Origin: Prevotella conceptionensis 9403948
GTDB taxonomy: Bacteria > Bacteroidota > Bacteroidia > Bacteroidales > Bacteroidaceae
Length of the DNA: 36,785 bases
Assembly: GCF_000312305.1 (NCBI RefSeq)
Contig: NZ_HE999444.1
Coordinates: 279,950-316,734, forward strand
Reading direction: 5' to 3'
The first letter of the stretch is position 1; every line of letters starts with the position of its first letter. Below are positions 34,843 to 36,785 of the stretch, one piece after another. The position numbers and the translations under genes are program-made. The notes below the pieces were generated by a model. The model made no database searches. It had not been told where the DNA came from and saw only the letters and a program-made list of their open reading frames with translations.

Positions 34843-35640
34843 ATGCATACGAAAGAAGAAAAGATGGAGGCCTTTGGGCGATTGCTCGATGTGCTGGACG
34901 ATTTGAGAGAGAAATGTCCGTGGGACAAGAAACAAACCTTCGAGAGCCTGCGCCCGAATACGATAGAAGAAACATACGAACTGTGTGATGCTTTGGCCAA
35001 GAACGACATGAACAATGTTTGCAAAGAACTGGGCGACGTATTGATGCACACCGCATTCTACGCGCTGTTGGCCAGCGAGAAGGGCGAGTTCGACATTGCC
35101 GACGTGTGCAATCGTGAGGCTGATAAGTTGATTTTCAGGCATCCGCACATCTATGGCGACGTGCAAGCCGATGACGAAGAGCAGGTGTTGAAGAACTGGG
35201 AACAGCTAAAGCTGCAAGAGAAGGATGGCAACGAGACGGTGCTTTCGGGGGTGCCCGATGCGCTGCCGAGTGTCATCAAGGCCTATCGCATACAGGATAA
35301 GGCCCGAAACGTGGGTTTCGATTGGAAAGAAAAGAACGACGTTTGGGCGAAAGTGCGCGAAGAATTGGATGAGTTGGAAACCGAACTGAAACGCGAAGAC
35401 AAGGAAAAGTCTACCCAAGAACTGGGCGATTTCTTGTTTAGCGTAATCAACGCAGCAAGACTTTACCACCTCAATCCCGACAATGCGTTGGAGCAAACCA
35501 ACCAAAAGTTCATTCGAAGGTTCAACTATGTGGAGCAGCATTCCATTAAGGAGGGCAAGCCGCTCACGGAGATGACGCTCGAAGAGATGGACGAATTGTG
35601 GAATAAGGCAAAGAACGAAGAACGAGAGATGAGTTCCTGA
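34843..35640 (+). CDS. mazG: Nucleoside triphosphate pyrophosphohydrolase MazG
   Basis: A 265-residue protein from ATG 34843 (MHTKEEKMEAFGRLLDVLDD), close to the E. coli MazG length. Two MazG domains: the first with CPWDKKQTFESLRPNTIEET followed by YEL and KELGDVLMH (the ExxED/ELGD metal site), the second at residues about 160-250 with ELDELETELKREDKEKSTQE then LGDFLFSVIN. It hydrolyses (d)NTPs to monophosphates and PPi, clearing abnormal nucleotides. The frame is open 43 codons upstream across the promoter, so the later start is preferred. Divergent from pabB. Confidence 0.95.
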   Translation: MHTKEEKMEAFGRLLDVLDDLREKCPWDKKQTFESLRPNTIEETYELCDALAKNDMNNVCKELGDVLMHTAFYALLASEKGEFDIADVCNREADKLIFRHPHIYGDVQADDEEQVLKNWEQLKLQEKDGNETVLSGVPDALPSVIKAYRIQDKARNVGFDWKEKNDVWAKVREELDELETELKREDKEKSTQELGDFLFSVINAARLYHLNPDNALEQTNQKFIRRFNYVEQHSIKEGKPLTEMTLEEMDELWNKAKNEEREMSS

Positions 35641-35686
35641 GTTTCTAAGTTTTTGAGTTTCTAAGTTTCTAAGCTTTTGAGTTTTA
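35641..35686 (+). repeat. 16-bp-type repeat after mazG, GAGTT orientation
   Basis: About three units (GAGTTTCTAAGTTTTT, GAGTTTCTAAGTTTCT, AAGCTTTTGAGTTTTA), starting right at the mazG stop. Same family as the element arrays. It is in opposite orientation to the repeat at 35749, and the two could pair as a long imperfect hairpin. Confidence 0.65.
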
Positions 35687-35748
35687 TCGCATACAATTTG
35701 CAAAACTGTGAGCTTGTTAACTTAGGTGTTCACGCGCTTACATGCTCG

Positions 35749-35800
35749 CCAGCTGATAAACTCACTAGCTCAATAACTCATAAGCTCACGAACTCAAATA
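35749..35800 (-). repeat. 16-bp-type repeat before the lipoprotein gene, AACTC orientation
   Basis: About three units (AGCTGATAAACTCACT, AGCTCAATAACTCATA, AGCTCACGAACTCAAA), ending 25 bases before the lipoprotein ATG. The inverted partner is 35641-35686. Confidence 0.65.
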
Positions 35801-35825
35801 CTAATACATTAAATATATATAGCGT

Positions 35826-36386
35826 ATGGACAAGAGAGTATCAACCATATTGTTTGCTGTTATGGCCGTTTTATTCATTGTGGCATGCGGCGATGGTAAG
35901 AAAAAGGGCGACGGACAGCAGTCGCTTGCAACCACAGAGGAAAGCAAGGGCGACACCACCGTTTATGGTGTGTGTGGCGTTAACACCGCCATGCACAACT
36001 TGGAACTGGTTACTGTACAGGGCGACACACTTAATTATCTTTTCGATGTCGACGATGAATCGGCCGTTAAGGGCGGATTACTCGCAGGCGACAGGCTGGC
36101 AGTGGTGGGATATAAGAACGCCGATGGCGAATACGAGGCCAATCAAGTACTTAATCTTACCACCCTGATGGGCAAATGGCGCAGCATTGATAAGCAATTC
36201 GAACTGATGGAAGACGGCACAGTGCTGTCGGCTGTGAAGGAAGAGGCACACCCTTGGACGTCGTGGAAGGTGTTCAACGGACAACTTTTGCTCAATAAAG
36301 ACACCTTTACCGTGAACGCCTTGGGTGCCGACTCGCTCTATTTGGAGAACGCGCACGGCATCTTCACCTTCACGCGACAAAAGTAA
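35826..36386 (+). CDS. Lipoprotein, lipocalin-like
   Basis: A 186-residue protein with a lipoprotein signal (lipobox FIVAC, Cys21) followed by a linker rich in Gly, Lys, Ser and Thr. The mature part has an N-terminal beta domain (DTTVYGVCGVNTAMHNLELV; GDRLAVVGYKNADGEYEANQ) and a lipocalin-like end with MGKWRSIDKQFELMEDGTVL and KVFNGQLLLN. It is loosely like the DUF4923 and lipocalin-fold lipoproteins of Prevotella. Function unknown; envelope location is well supported. rnz begins only eight bases downstream. Confidence 0.8.
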   Translation: MDKRVSTILFAVMAVLFIVACGDGKKKGDGQQSLATTEESKGDTTVYGVCGVNTAMHNLELVTVQGDTLNYLFDVDDESAVKGGLLAGDRLAVVGYKNADGEYEANQVLNLTTLMGKWRSIDKQFELMEDGTVLSAVKEEAHPWTSWKVFNGQLLLNKDTFTVNALGADSLYLENAHGIFTFTRQK

Positions 36387-36393
36387 TACACCC

Positions 36394-36785
36394 TTGGAAC
36401 CATTTAAAGTGCATATCCTGGGATGTGGCAGCGCGTTGCCAACACTGAAACACAACGCCACATCGCAGGTAGTAGACATCCGTGGAAAGCTGTTTATGAT
36501 AGATTGCGGCGAGGGGACGCAGGTTCAACTGCGTCGTTCACGCATACGTTTCACTAAAATCGGGGCGGTGTTCATCTCGCATTTGCATGGCGACCACTGT
36601 TTCGGGCTCATCGGTATGATTTCTACTTTGGCCTACTTGGACGTACGGCGGCCCTGCATGTGTATGCTCCTGCCGAACTCGGACCGATGCTCCGCATGCA
36701 ACTGGATTTCTTTTGCAGTGGCATCGAGTTCGAAGTGGTGTTCCATGCCGTAGACACTAAGGTGCAACAAGTGATTTACGAAGAC
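36394..36785 (+). pseudogene. rnz: Ribonuclease Z (rnz), frameshifted and cut by the window edge
   Basis: With a TTG start at 36394 the product begins (M)EPFKVHILGCGSALPTLKHN, the standard Rnz opening; no ATG is placed there. The metal motif H63-x-H65-x-D67-H68 (SHLHGDHCFGL) is present. After GMISTL the frame gives non-homologous residues and stops at 36753, while from 36630 another frame reads GLLGRTAALHVYAPAELGPM..., the expected Rnz sequence, open to the window end. One G missing in the run at 36630-36631 explains this. Rnz trims the 3' ends of tRNA precursors. A read error or real frameshift are both possible. Confidence 0.85.

Overview
The window comes from a Bacteroidota chromosome and looks like Prevotella in the broad sense, perhaps the P. 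intermedia/nigrescens group (inference, no search was run). Signs of this are Bacteroidota-type promoters with a TAnnTTTG -7 box, starts without clear Shine-Dalgarno sequences, a kor (2-oxoacid:ferredoxin oxidoreductase) operon with a small TPR gene, a TamL-like outer-membrane lipoprotein, a DUF4923-type protein and a Bacteroidales-style C-terminal tail on a secreted protein. I see no rRNA, tRNA, CRISPR array, phage or transposase.

Layout. 1-449 is the start of a TamL/BamA-family gene on the minus strand. 450-2197 has no gene and holds copy 1 of a repeat element. 2198-7434 is a minus-strand run of ffh, folD, a TPR gene and korD-korA-korB-korC. After a 0.9 kb gap come an M3 peptidase, a dCMP deaminase, an S41 peptidase and a 5-formyl-THF cyclo-ligase (8359-13145, plus strand), then a secreted protein. 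14.4-17.2 kb is accessory-looking: an AT-rich orphan gene, element copy 2, a duplicated hairpin sequence and an orphan lipoprotein. 17354-20324 has a patatin-like protein, a DUF721 protein and recF. Divergent from recF are a TPR anchor protein, ribH, a DEDDh exonuclease and a small unknown gene. Convergent to these lies rplY-pth-hslR-purN-PAP2 phosphatase, preceded by a DUF4923-type gene. 26.8-29 kb holds simple arrays, a small coiled-coil gene and element copy 3. Then come a C11 peptidase lipoprotein, valS, pabC and a frameshifted pabB on the minus strand. The window ends with mazG, a lipoprotein and a frameshifted, truncated rnz on the plus strand.

The most interesting structure is non-coding. 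Three diverged copies (602-2049 inverted, 15333-16366, 27746-28992) of a 1.0-1.45 kb element share inverted ends, a 16-bp-period array, an AT-rich block, a 22-bp-period array and a conserved core of about 300 bp, with no intact gene. The design resembles the BrickBuilt MITEs reported in Porphyromonas gingivalis, but the relationship is only by analogy. Three further dispersed families occur: a different 22-bp array at 7.9 and 27.3 kb, a 9-bp array at 18.8 and 26.9 kb, and stand-alone 16-bp arrays at 17.3 and 35.7 kb.

Two conserved genes, pabB and rnz, each appear to lack one base in a G run. That may be real inactivation or a shared sequencing artefact. Housekeeping themes are one-carbon/folate metabolism (folD, cyclo-ligase, purN, pabB/pabC), translation and protein targeting (ffh, valS, rplY, pth, hslR), anaerobic 2-oxoacid oxidation (kor) and DNA/nucleotide maintenance (recF, dCMP deaminase, mazG).
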